A stretch of DNA of 64,000 bases from Chrysaora quinquecirrha (lineage: Eukaryota; Cnidaria; Scyphozoa; Semaeostomeae; Pelagiidae): the NCBI GenBank assembly GCA_014526335.1, contig JACTAT010000010.1:6583826-6647825 (forward strand), given 5' to 3'. A model generated the notes under the pieces. That model did not search any database. It worked only from the letters and a program-made list of their open reading frames with translations, and was not told the DNA's origin. Each line of letters opens with the position of its first letter. Within the stretch, counting starts at the first letter, position 1. Of the stretch, positions 10,995-23,313 are shown one piece after another. The position numbers and the translations under genes are program-made.

Positions 10995-13900
10995 ATGGGC
11001 GATCGAAGTAGATTAATTATGGAAACTATCGCTCTGGTTCGCTCACGGAAGGCCAGACCCGATCTTGATCGCATTTGCAAAACTATGCAAAGAAACCATG
11101 GAGTAGAACCGAAGGAAACGGAAAAGTGGCTCGATTTGTTATGCGATCAAGGCATAGTCGCTCGCCGACCGTTCAAAGGAGCTGTCTCTTATAGAATAGT
11201 TGCCGATGAGAAAACTGGTCCTGCAAAAGCGACTGCACTGAGATATGTTAGAACTGCGAGGAAAATCACCAAAGCGATCGCAGCCCTCGACTCTCATGGC
11301 CTAGGAGTGAGCTTCAACGCCATCGAACGTTTCATCACGGCAAATTGGCCGCTCACTTGCTCCATTCTCAATCTGAGAGTTCGCCTTAGGTCATCCTTGC
11401 GAGATGGAGTTGAAGATGGAAGATTTATAAAAACACCTAATGGTTGTTATAAACTTGGTTTGTCCCAATCTGGAGTTGAAGAGGTCAGTATGAAAATGTG
11501 TTTGGTTGTGTTTATCTTATCTGCCTTTTTAGGGCCGACGGGCTATTTGGCCGCAACGCAGGCGTTCTATTTCCGTTTTTGCAAGCATTTGATATTCATT
11601 TTCGATTTAAGTTTCTACGATTTTTCATTTATTAATTTGTAAGTCAGTGCTTGGCAGGCAATAAATGAAAAGAAACTCCTTCCTTGCAAAGCCATCTTGG
11701 CTTGGTGTCTTGTCTTGATTTCGAAAACGTCATTTTGTCACAGCCCCAGGGCCACAGGCTCATGGGGCCACATCCGGGGCTTAAGGCCGCTTCATTATAT
11801 ATTTGTGGGGTTTTCCCTTTTTGCCCCTTACGGAATTGAAAGTTCATTAGCCTTCAGTGTTTTTTTACATCGGCAACTTCACCTTGCATTCTGCAGGGTT
11901 ACAGGTTAAGGGGTGGGTGTGAAGCCCCCCAAGTAGTTGATACGCTTTCAATTAAACATCAGGGTCAAATTGTTTTCATTTTGAAGATAGTGTATTTAAA
12001 TGGAAATTGCTTAGAATGCTTACATTTTTGGTCAGAAGCCCCTTGTTTTAGAGAATGACTCATTGAAGAATTTTGTTCCAGACTCTTTTGAAGGAGGTAG
12101 TGCCAAAGGTTCAGTACTGTAGAGAGGGGGGTCCAGAGGGTTCAGAAGTCCTGGGCCTGGGCTTTTAAGGGGCCCGCAAAAACTAAAACTCTCTCATACT
12201 TCCCCCTATGTGTGACTGTATGTGTGATTATGCGTGAACAAAATTCAAACAACGGCATGCCCCAAAATTTATCCTTTTCCTAAGCCTTTACCCCAATTAT
12301 TTTTCCTACCCCTAAAACCCTTGTTCCTCTGACCATTGCTTTTGAAATGATACTCTTGCACCAGTAATAAAAATTATTTTCATTTCTTCCCAAGGTCCAC
12401 GAGGAAGAGACAGTTGAAGAAAACAATGATGAAAATGGGGATGATTTACTTTGTGACTATTGTCAACTTAATGCTGACAGAAATCCATTTGGGCAGCCAG
12501 AAGAGCTTCTTATTTGCAAGGACTGTGGGAACAAAGGTATATATACAACTAATATATTTTGAGACAAAGCTATTTGCATTACAGATTTCTCATAGACTAC
12601 AAACACTTGACCAAAGCATTTGGCTTGGCGAAAGAAAATCGAAGATGTGTTTTCATGCAAAAAGTTTCGTTGAGGGATTTTAGTTTACCTAAGTCATCCT
12701 ATTTCTCTTTATGGATGTGAAGCATGGAGAGCATAGAGTAGAGAATAATGACCTTAAGATGTTATAGACGTATATAAGGCACAATATGGATGCAGATGGT
12801 CACCATTTCATGAAGTGATCCAACGTATCATGAGTGCCATAGGACAGTTTTAACCTTTGCTTGAAGTTGAACATAGAAGGAAATTACAATGGTTCCGAGA
12901 TAAAATTAGAAAAGGGTTATTGGCACAAACTGTAATGGTATTGCATTGTATGGTTGATGGACCACAGGGGAAGAAGTGGCAAGGACATGGATCAATGACT
13001 TAGCAGATTGGACAGGCAGGAGTTTGATAGGGGCACAAGGGAGGTGGTGGACTGGAAGAGGTGTTGGAGGAGGGTGATATGGTCAAAGTGCCCCACAGCT
13101 ATTCTGCAAAGGGAATTACATAACCTGACCTACCAAATTGCCTGGTTTTGTTTAATTTGTTGATTTTATGCTTTTCTAGCACACCCATCTTGCCTGAACT
13201 ATTCTCCAGAACTGGTAGAGCAAATTAGAGCTGATGATTCATGGCAATGTATTGACTGCAAAGCTTGCACAATCTGCGAAGGAACAAGTGACCCAGTAAG
13301 CCATGTTCTCTATTTTGTTCCTTGTGTTTTCTTAAATTCCAGTATCATATAGTATGAAAATGACCCTATACTCCCTTAGTCCACTCTAATATCACAGGAA
13401 TTAAATATTCCAGTAACTTTGTCCTATTCCAAGATTCCAAAATTCCAGTATTCTATTCCAGTCTTCCAGGATTCTGAAATTCTAGTCTACTATTTAAACA
13501 ATCCAAGATTCCAGTAAATACCCTCTAAGAATCACTATTCGAAAATTCACTTTTTGGAACATTTTTATTCTCCAAGATTCCAGCATTCCATCATTCTTAT
13601 GTTCCACAGCATTTGTTTACTGCTGTGAACCCCCTTTAGAAATCAACAAATAGGGGCAATGCAACTGGGTGGCATAACTAGTGCTTTTGGAGAGGCAGTG
13701 GCCAGATAGCTCAGTCTCTACAACAGTGATGGTATGTAAAGAATTCCAAATTTAAGAATCCTAGCATTCTATTATTTATCATAGGTGTGTAATTTTATCA
13801 TGGGTGTGTAGTGATTTGTCAGGTCTGTGTCTCATTGCTGAACTTTTCATATCTCTTTGAATGCACTTATCTAATTAATGCATGTATTCTACTGCAGGAT

Positions 13901-16900
13901 TCCCTTCTGTTTTGTGATGCATGTGACAAAGGATACCACATGACATGCCATTCACCAAAATTAGACCAGATGCCTTCAGGTACCCACTATCCAAGAGTTT
14001 CATATCTTAGCTTTTATAATGCATGACTTTTTAAGGATGCTTTCCTTAGAGGATGTTAATGATAAGGACTAATCAAATTTGGGCATCTTATAGTCAATAA
14101 TAAACATTGGTATCAGGGGGCAAATATTTGACCAAGATGCATTGGTCAGCATAGCCTAATATACAGTTACTCTTTAGGAATCTAATGCTTAAATGAAGGT
14201 GCTGCCATGTGACCTCATGGTTTAATCCAGCTAACTTGTGGTATCAGGAGCTCAACTGAGGTTGGGTTTTGCACCCCCGCCATGGTAGCATCATTGCCAG
14301 AGTTGAGGTCTTCTTAGTTCATCTACTGTACTACTGAGATCGTAGCAACTAGTGCTAAATACACCATTCCTCCTTTCACCTAAATGAAATTCAATACATC
14401 ATAAGAAAGCTCAGAGTTTGCATTGTCAAATGCCCCTTGATGCTGTCTTTTTAGTTATTGTCTACAGAGGAAGTGCAATAAAAATGGAGTGCCATATCAT
14501 TTGTTTACAGGGAAATGGATGTGCAGTACTTGTGCTGTTAAAAGAATGCAAAGCTCCCAAGGTGGAAATGTTGGTGTTTACATAATTGATGAGGAGAATA
14601 ATACAATAAAGAGCCCAAGTAATGGTAGTGCCCCGATTACCATATCAAGTAATGGACCTCCGACAATGGTTCAATTGCAAAGAACGTCACAGTTGTCTGC
14701 AGGTAATGATGATCAAAACTACAAACTACATTAAAGTAACAAAACCTCGTTTAATGGACACCTTCATACAAAGGACACCTCCAAACAACGGAATACGAAA
14801 GTTCAGACATCAGTTCTCCTTTACGGAGTTCATGTTTACTAATTCAATTTTAATAGTTTTGAGCAGTAAAAATGTCAAAATTGAAACATTTTTGGGAATA
14901 CTTAAAAGCATTTTCGCCTGACACTCCTCAGAGTATAAACAGCAGAAACAGACCGAATTTATACCCAAATGTGGATCGAAAAGCGCCAATCAGAAGGAGC
15001 GCTAAGTTTAAAATACAATGCCAACTTAGCGTTACTTTCTGATTTGTGACCGCATCGGGGTATCCTCCTTTTCAATTGTTTCGGTCTGTTTCTGACCTTT
15101 ATTCTCTGAGGAGTTTCAGACCCAAAAAGCTTTCAAGTATGTCCAAAAATGTTTCCGCTGTTTCTTACATTTTAATTAAATTTTAATGATATTTTGCTTT
15201 ATCTTAGCTTCACCCGCTGTCGCCAGCCCACAACATCGGCAAAAGACTGACTTTGCGAGACCACGCCTTAGTAATTCTCAACCGCGTCAACCAATGATTG
15301 CCTTGGCATCGCCAGCTGGTCCGCATTTTCGACAAGCCGTCCCGGTCATGCAGGCATCGCAGGGAAATGCGGGGATAATACGCGGTCATCCATCTGTTTT
15401 GAATACGACGTCATTTGCCGTGCCGCTATCTTCACAAGCGATTACCGTCAGACCGCAGCTGCAGGGAATGAACCCTAATGTACCCAATTATCAACAAGGT
15501 TTGTGGATTAGTTACCCAAGAGTTATTACTTGAGTCGCAGTTATCGCTATTGAATTTAATTGCAGTTGCTTTACAGCGAACATTGGCATTCGATAACGTG
15601 GAAAGTTACAATTGATAGTAAAAATTAAACTGAGTAAAATTGAATAAAAGCTGAATTGAATACGTACGAAAATAAATGAGTTGAAATTAAGGAAAATTAA
15701 AGAGTAAGTTACGTGTGTCCAGTTTGTTTGATTGAGTTCGTTTTAACTTGATCTTGTTGTTTGAATTGTTTATAATTGTTGTCTTGAAATGATGATGTTG
15801 ACAATTGAAATTTCACTCACGTTTTGTTGTTGAAAACTGACTTGTCTTGCAATCTGCCAATTGAGTTGGTCGTCTGATGATGATGATGCTGGTGTTGATA
15901 AACTACGAGGTTTTATGAGTAGGCTGACCAGGAACCTTGAAAGCTGCGAGGTTTTGTGAGTCGGATAACCAGGAACCTTGAGTTGCGTTGAGTGTCAGCA
16001 GTGAGGCAGTGGTTGCTCGCCCTGCGTTGTGTGTGTGCTGCCAGGCTACTGATTAACAACGATTTGAATTGATTTGATGAAAAACAGTGGGTTTTATGAA
16101 AGGATCCCAGAACCTTACCAAAGACAAGTGAAGCAAAGCAGTGGGGCAGTTAAAGCAGTGAGTGTCGGCCGCCGATTTGTTGAGTGCTGCTAAGGGCTGC
16201 CAAGCTGCTTGGGCTGTGCTTGAACTTTGAAGTTAAATTGACGTAAACTTGAAAGGCACACAACAATATCAATTCAATAGACCATTTCAACTAAGGGCCT
16301 CGTTTTCAAAAAAATTGAAAATTAGATCGTAGAGACATTTTGACTTCAGAATCTAATTCGGCACCTTTTTTCAGTGTCGAGGCAAGGTTTTATATTTTAG
16401 TCCTTAAGATATTGATTTTATAGGTGTTGAAAGTTTGAAATTCTATAAAGGATTTGACCGTGAAAAATCGCTGGGGGTGAAATTTTACACCCTCAATCAT
16501 TTTACACGGTCAAATCCCTTATAAATTTTCAAACTTTTAATCGCTATAGAATCAACATCGTAAGGACAAGAAGCGTAAAAATTTGCCTCAACACTAAAAA
16601 GAAGGTGCTGAATTCAAATCTGAACTCGAAATGTCTCTATGACCAAATTTTCATTTTTTTTGAAAACGAGGCCCTTAGTTGAAATGGTCTATTGGATGTG
16701 AGCGAAAGTTATAGGGACTTGGGAAGCAAGTCCCTAACTGACAAACGCGAACAAAAACATTGTCAATTCAGTTCCGTGTGCGCGAAAGTTAGGGACTTGG
16801 GAAGTGAAGTTCAGGGAAATTATTCCCTGAATTACCTCCAAAAATCATTGACAAAAACAATGAACAGAAAAGGCCGCCATTAGACTTATTAAGAAAATCT

Positions 16901-17523
16901 CTTTAGTGAACCCTCTTTTTAATTCAATTCATTTGCCTTTCAGTGCATTCCTTCCTTCGTGAAGATGTTCTTCGCTCATTGCCTTCGGATGTCGCTGATT
17001 GGTCAGTTTCAGATGTTTGTTTTTATGTCAAGTCACATGGTTTTCCTGGCGAAGCAAAATTATTTGAAGAACAGGTGATGTCATATCTGCAATATTCTCG
17101 TTACTCTGTTTTGTATATATACACACTTATATTCACTTTTTTTATAAGAAAAACCTTTATAAGAAACACCAGGCAGAAATTTGGGTTAAACTTTTTTGCT
17201 AACTACGAAGCTATTTGAGATACGCACGAGAATCAGGAAAAAAGACCAATGTTTCTACCAAATGATAATAATGATATCATTAATTACACCCTGGAAAGGA
17301 TACCCTTTTGGGCGACACGTACCCTCCCCCGGTTCTGGCTGTCAGGTTGGTCTTGAGTAACTGAATATTTTTTGTTTTTCAGGAGGTCGATGGTAAAGCT
17401 TTGTTACTCATGTCAAGAAATGACGTACTCACTGGCTTGAGACTGAAACTCGGCCCAGCCCTCAAGATCTATCATTTATACATCTCTAAACTACAATCTC
17501 GAACTGAGTTCATCGGATTGTAG
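10995..17523 (+). CDS. KAT6-type winged-helix/H15/double-PHD reader with C-terminal SAM domain
   Basis: Eight exons: 10995-11483, 12395-12536, 13180-13295, 13898-13979, 14511-14702, 15208-15498, 16944-17074, 17383-17523; GT/AG throughout with agreeing phases, 527 residues. Residues 4-66 resemble the SAMD1/KAT6 winged helix ([23 protein letters not shown]); 80-155 resemble the KAT6 H15-like helix bundle (FNAIERFI ... [13 protein letters not shown]). Residues 183-284 form a tandem PHD finger: Cys183/186, CKDC, His212/Cys215, Cys234/237, then Cys240/243, Cys255/258, HMTC, Cys281/284. This matches the double PHD finger of KAT6A/B and DPF proteins, which read acylated histone H3. A Ser/Pro/Gln-rich linker leads to a SAM domain at 457-519 ([16 protein letters not shown] ... 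[17 protein letters not shown]), a polymerising module of SAMD1 and Polycomb proteins. There is no MYST acetyltransferase domain. An extra in-frame Met at 10971 would add eight residues. Likely a nuclear chromatin reader or scaffold. Confidence 0.88.
14206..14395 (+). repeat. tRNA-derived SINE, copy 1
   Basis: Shares a long collinear pattern with 36455-36640: TAATCCAGCT, GTGGT.TCAG.AGCTCA, GGTAGC.TCA, ACTACTGAGATC.TAGC, AGTGCTAAA/GGCGCTAAA. The second copy has a B-box-like GGGTTGGAGCCC. No coding frame. In intron 4 of the reader-SAM gene. Confidence 0.65.
14881..15170. mobile_element. Inverted-repeat MITE, family 'GGTCTG', copy 2
   Basis: Left arm GAAACATTTTTGGGAATACT and AGCAGAAACAGACCGAA; right arm TTTCGGTCTGTTTCTGACC and AAGTATGTCCAAAAATGTTT. 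Same inverted layout and internal 'ATACCCA' as the 249-605 copy. It lies in intron 5, immediately 5' of exon 6. Confidence 0.75.
16275..16694. mobile_element. Foldback element with about 200-bp inverted arms
   Basis: CAATAGACCATTTCAACTAA at the left end is matched by TTAGTTGAAATGGTCTATTG at the right end. The arms stay complementary nearly to the centre (GATTTGACCGTG at 16450 versus CACGGTCAAATC at 16506), leaving about 40 bp of loop. No ORF. The whole unit would form a long hairpin in the pre-mRNA of the reader-SAM gene (intron 6). Confidence 0.85.
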
Positions 17524-20500
17524 CTGGTTTATCGTTGTTCCAACCAATAATAACGTTTTTTTATCGAATAATCTAAATTTCTATGAACAGTATTCGCACT
17601 GGATAGTATTGACATGTTTATACCGTAATCGTTGAATTAACCCCCCCCCCGGAGGCTTGATAATTTTGGACGAAATCCTCGAATAGTCCCCTGAAAGCTT
17701 ATTTATTTTGGACGCGTTTGGATTGGGGTTAATTCCATTTAATGTTTTTAATTTCCCTTCTATTTTCAAGTGGAATTCTCCATCAGAAATGTTGAATTCT
17801 CAAAACTTGATTTAATGAACAAGAATATGAAAAATCGGTGTGAGGGTTTGGGCTTATTTGAGGGATGCTTGTGCGAAGACGGGGGTTAGTTCGAGGATTT
17901 TAAGATAATCATGTATAACTTTAACAAATGTGCGCCTACGTAGCCTACATGCAGCGTCAAAACATTCTTTATGACTTGCTTCATATTTCTTCAATTCCAA
18001 GGTTCTTTGTTGACTGAGGAAAATTGCGTCCAAACTTTCCCCAAAATTGAGGTAACTTTTGCGGCTGCGCATAGGCAAATGCCTACTCTACACTGTATAT
18101 ACTAGATTCTATATTCTAGATTCTAGTTACCCTTTGTTCGTTAACCCTTTCATGCATGAATTTTTATTACTGGAGGAAAAATATTTTGGCTTGATTTATA
18201 TTCAGTTTAGGACTAATTCATCTATCAAACAAAAAAATTTGAAAAAATTTTACATTTTGACACATTTTGAATTTGTTGTTGTACAACAACACTGCGCGCG
18301 ACAGGAAAGATAGTGATAAACCAAAAGTTAGACTTTGCATACTTTTAATGCTCAAAAATCTCATATCAGACAAAAGTAAGTTGATTGCAACCTGACTAAG
18401 AAAAAAAATTTACAAAGAGTCAACTCAAGGGGGCATAACACATGGCCGACGCCCACTTTTTTGATACATATCTGCCAAAATATCATATAAAATTAAACTC
18501 AGATACAAAATTATGTATCCATGCAAGGAAAGTTATTCATTAATCTCCATTAGGATGCTGGTAATGTTCTTGCCCCATCAAATGTCAATTCTTCATTGAC
18601 CTAGAAAAAATTTAAAAATTAAAAAAAAAAAAAAAGGTGAAATTCACAATTAAAGCTAATAACTGGTTTACTATTGCCATTTGTTGCTTTTAGGGCCAAA
18701 TAGCACTTTATTGATGCATATTTTGCAAAATACTAAGGAAACTTGTATGGCCTAGGCACGGCCTAAGTTTCCATTCATGCATGTTGTTGTTGTACAACAA
18801 CAAATTAGCAACTCGTCCCTGAAGTAGCAGCCGTTGCTGCAAGTAAGAAATAATGTTATGTATTGATTAAACAACATTAGTAGGTTATGATAAAATTTTA
18901 ATTTGAATGAAATACGTACCTGTTGAATTGTGGCGGAATACGGAAGTTGCCCACAGCAAAAAAATGGCGTCGACCACTTAGGCCCAACTTTGATCCACTG
19001 TAATACTTTATGTATCGTACATAAGATGTAACCAAGCAACAGAATAGCATTGGTGACGTATGTTTAACAAACTTAAGGACACAAAGGAAAGATCTGCTCC
19101 TGCGCAGAGGCTGCGCAGCGGACATGAATTAAGATGTGCCAAGTTGTTGGTGACGGGACCATCTGCTCCTGCCATGCATGAAAGGGCATGAAAGGGTTAA
19201 GGTTGCTTAAAGTTTAAGGCTTTCTACATCTTGGTTGCTGATAAGCGGTTGCTGATAAAAAAAGCTGTGTGTAATCTTGTAATAGCTGGTATGAACATTT
19301 GAGGCGCCCAAGCGGTTCTGTGTGATCTGCTTGCAATTGGATCATTTTCCACGCATTTTTCATGCGTGATTTCGTGAAACGAGAAATTTTTGCGCGTGAA
19401 CGCGTAAGGAGCTTAGTTTCTCATCTCATAAAGCTTACTAGACGAAATAGAAAAGCATTCCTTGAAAAAATTGGGGGCGCACCTGTCTCCCCGAGTCACC
19501 CTGCGGTGATCCTGGTGGTGTACCTTGGCAATTAGATACCCCAACCCTCCCCAACCCCTTCCAATGTTATCGGGATCGTTCGTAGCAGAAGGATCTTTAA
19601 CTGCTGCTTGGGTTTTACGTGCGCGCAGAGAACACACGGAGTCAGACGACATTTGAGAGACGACCATCTATCATGTCCGATCAACTGACTTTACTTTAAC
19701 TTCATACTGACTTCGTACTGACTTTTTACTGACTGACTACTTATTTACAGAGTTTCTAAGTTATAGTATTTACAAGTCACAAGATCTATTGCGCAGTTAG
19801 AAATTATACATGCAACTATGTTCCAGCAGAAAGTTCTAGTTATTATGACGTACAAGTACTTACGTAAATAGATAGAAGACATAGAAAGATCATAATGTGC
19901 AAGAAGACATACGTTACATTTACATGAAGTAGCTGTTCCTACTACACCAACGCACTATCTTACTCCTTGAGCAGCGGATTATCCAAGATGACATGCGCAC
20001 AACCTTACCTTTTTGAGATTTGATTCCGAGAATTGTTGGAAAATGGCGTGCATTTGTTGAGAAAGCAGAATGGTTTTTGAGCAAAATTTTGCCTTCAGTT
20101 GCGTAAATGATGAAATTTATTATATGAGAAGAAGAACAAAGAATCAAGTGAATTAAGTATATGGTTTCTTTTCCCGAAATAACATTAATTAAGCAAGCAC
20201 CAATGATTCTCATCGAGATCTTGAGGCTTTTTAGGCCCACCGCCCCGCCAGGACGTCACCAGTCTGGATTCGTGGCAGTGGCGCACCTGATGTGAAATTC
20301 GAGCTATCTAAAATTCTCTCTTGACGAGAAACATTTGAAGGAAATATCTTCAGTTATTTTTCGTTTGAAATTTACAAAAACATGTTATTTTTGATGAAAT
20401 TCATAACGAAAAGTGCACTTGGCTTGACTGTTTTTTTGTGACTTTTTGAGAAGGTGGGGTGCATTATTTATTGGGCAGAAAATAGTGCACTTGACTCGTG

Positions 20501-20899
20501 AAATGTTTATGCTAACTGGCTTCATCTGAAAACGGCATAGTGGTAACGCCTGAATAAAGTACAGTACATGCCGCTTTGCTGAATCAGTGAGAGGAAAAAC
20601 AATTAATCTTTGTTATTTTTGACATGAAGCAGTAGATTTTTGACAAGAAAGGATGACCTTGCTCATCATATTCATTTCATACTGGCATAGTGTAAACGGG
20701 GACTCCCAATTCCCCATCCGATATGAAATCATTCTGTATTCATATCATACTGGCATAGTGAAAACAGGGTCTAAATGCCCTCAAGATTAATTCTGTCTGT
20801 TGCCATTCTGTTTTTTCTTTGTATTGAGACATCATTGAAATTTTTATTATTTAGAATTGACTGAGGCACTTGAAAAGCAGTTCAATAAACCACTCTAAA
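17524..20899. other. Intergenic, transposon-rich
   Basis: No supported exon. Contents: a C-run unit near 17638-17900 with inverted CGA.ATCCTCGA motifs; the piggyBac-type element 18145-19196; a run of 'TACTGACTT' repeats at 19700-19740; two copies of CATACTGGCATAGTG (about 20688 and 20746), probably fragments of another foldback family. Confidence 0.5.
18145..19196. mobile_element. piggyBac-type non-autonomous element
   Basis: Flanked by TTAA on both sides (18141-18144 and 19197-19200), the obligate piggyBac target. The left end CCCTTTCATGCATGA is mirrored by the right end, where the terminal CATGAAAGGG motif is duplicated. Internal near-perfect palindromes TTGTTGTTGTACAACAACA occur at about 18271 and 18784. 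The 1052-bp body contains no transposase-like frame. Confidence 0.8.
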
Positions 20900-20998
20900 A
20901 TGGCTGCTGCGGAATCCAAAAGTTCAGATGTAATGGAGGATTTGGGCTTGGATATTGATTCCTTTTCACTTTCCAATTCAAATACCATGGCAATCAAG
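20900..20998 (+). CDS. Candidate first coding exon, identity unknown
   Basis: ATG at 20900 opens 33 codons (MAAAESKSSDVMEDLGLDID...), with an in-frame stop upstream and a GT donor at 20999 (phase 0). The peptide is acidic and Ser-rich and does not resemble the known ERGIC3 N terminus. Its continuation would lie in or beyond the 500-N gap. It could be the first exon of an unrelated gene or a chance frame. Confidence 0.3.
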
Positions 20999-21265
20999 GT
21001 ATTAATAAAATACTTTACCTCTTGACTGAATACAGTGACATAGCCAGACCCTTGGAGGGCACTTGATTTTCCAATATACAGGGATGTGGTGCCAGGAATG
21101 TGCCAAAGTCACCCTGTCCTGGAGCCAAATTAAAAAAGACACCCTGTCCTGGAGTTGGTTTCTAAATATGATAGCTGGTATGAGAGTTTTCTTTCAAATA
21201 ATTACTTGGAAAACTAATGAAAAAGTTTTCTGATGACCCTAGGATGAACCATGCATTTTCTTGAA

Positions 21266-21765
21266 NNNNNNNNNNNNNNNNNNNNNNNNNNNNNNNNNNN
21301 NNNNNNNNNNNNNNNNNNNNNNNNNNNNNNNNNNNNNNNNNNNNNNNNNNNNNNNNNNNNNNNNNNNNNNNNNNNNNNNNNNNNNNNNNNNNNNNNNNNN
21401 NNNNNNNNNNNNNNNNNNNNNNNNNNNNNNNNNNNNNNNNNNNNNNNNNNNNNNNNNNNNNNNNNNNNNNNNNNNNNNNNNNNNNNNNNNNNNNNNNNNN
21501 NNNNNNNNNNNNNNNNNNNNNNNNNNNNNNNNNNNNNNNNNNNNNNNNNNNNNNNNNNNNNNNNNNNNNNNNNNNNNNNNNNNNNNNNNNNNNNNNNNNN
21601 NNNNNNNNNNNNNNNNNNNNNNNNNNNNNNNNNNNNNNNNNNNNNNNNNNNNNNNNNNNNNNNNNNNNNNNNNNNNNNNNNNNNNNNNNNNNNNNNNNNN
21701 NNNNNNNNNNNNNNNNNNNNNNNNNNNNNNNNNNNNNNNNNNNNNNNNNNNNNNNNNNNNNNNNN
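21266..21765. other. Assembly gap, exactly 500 N
   Basis: 500 unknown bases. The second gap (39209-39708) has the same length, so both are probably fixed-size placeholders and true sizes are unknown. The N-terminal exons of ERGIC3 are missing upstream of 22365 and may be lost here. Confidence 0.95.
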
Positions 21766-22364
21766 ATGTTATGACAGATTGACAGGACCGAATCAAGTTT
21801 TATAAATGTGACCTCTGAGTCAAAGGTTGCAGGTTCAAGACCTTTTTAGTAATATTTATTTAATTAGCAAGTTTTTGGACTTGAATTTTTTCGGACTCCT
21901 TGTATATATGTCAAGTTAAAGATTTTTAACAAGAATTTGTTGCCTAAACTTGCCAATTTTTCACTAGAAATATTTTTGTATATATGGTATTCTACTTATA
22001 GAATATTGCCATTGTTTATGTGTATAGGTTTTTAATTTATACTGCGTGCAGTAGAGCCCGACATAGAAACCTCAATCATAGATGAAGGCGCTCAGAGTTT
22101 AAAGTAAGATTGGAAAATCGCGCTAACCCATTTTATACTGCACGACAGTTGCGTCTGATAATCAGGTTGAATAAATCATGTCACCTTATGGTAAAATCTG
22201 TTTAGTTTTACGAAGAAATTTGTTCTAATTAATTCAAATAAAATATGTTAATTTTGTTAATCATTCAATGAATCAAACTATGAATGAATAACGTTAAAGA
22301 AGCTCAACCAAATAGATGTACAAATGATGGAAGGTAGGGTGAATAGAATTAATACTTTTTTTAG

Positions 22365-23148
22365 TCTGTTCAGACAACAATGGATCCAAATAGATGTGAA
22401 AGCTGCTATGGAGCTGAGTCAGCTGATATACCGTATGTATTTCTATTTGTTTCTCAAACCCAGGAAAGTAAGCAAGCGATTTCTATGAGAAAGTTCAGGC
22501 TTGAGGCAGCTATGTAGGCTGATACCGACCTGCTGAGACGAAAGTAATGAACCAACCTACCCCTCCATCTGATATAAGTTCTGCAAATATAAGACACATC
22601 ACTGGATAGAATGTAATTTTACCCTTAATGCTATATTAAACCACTACCTTAATTGTGGATTACTTGATTTCCCATTTTTATGTCCGAAGGACATATTGAG
22701 GGGGTGTTTGTGGAACGCATGTATGTATAGACGCTTTTTCCAGCCAAAATGTAACAATAGAGAAGCCACAAATACGAGGAAGTAACTTTTGAAGTCGCCG
22801 TAAATGGATGTTATGCATACCAATTATTTGACAATTAGCAGCAATAACGAATTTGTAAACATATAGATGAGTCATTGTGGTTGAAGTCTTGGCAGAAGAT
22901 TCTCGAAGCTCAATTAATTCTCAAAGCTCTGTCATATTGCATAAAAAAATACTTTAATTAGCCTTTTGCATTGCGCATGTTGCTGTCGATGTCCGAGGTC
23001 GTTCACAGATCAGTGCATGTCGATGTCATATTTATTTCGATTGGGTTATTGTTGTGGAAAGATTCTCGACATTCTGATGCGTGCCAATTTTCGTGTAAAG
23101 ATGGGGGGTTGATGATGATGATGATGATGATGATGATGACGATGATGA

Positions 23149-23179
<31 letters not shown>

Positions 23180-23180
23180 A

Positions 23181-23215
<35 letters not shown>

Positions 23216-23258
23216 ATTCATGATAATGATGGAAATGACATGATGGTGATTCTTGCGT

Positions 23259-23313
<55 letters not shown>

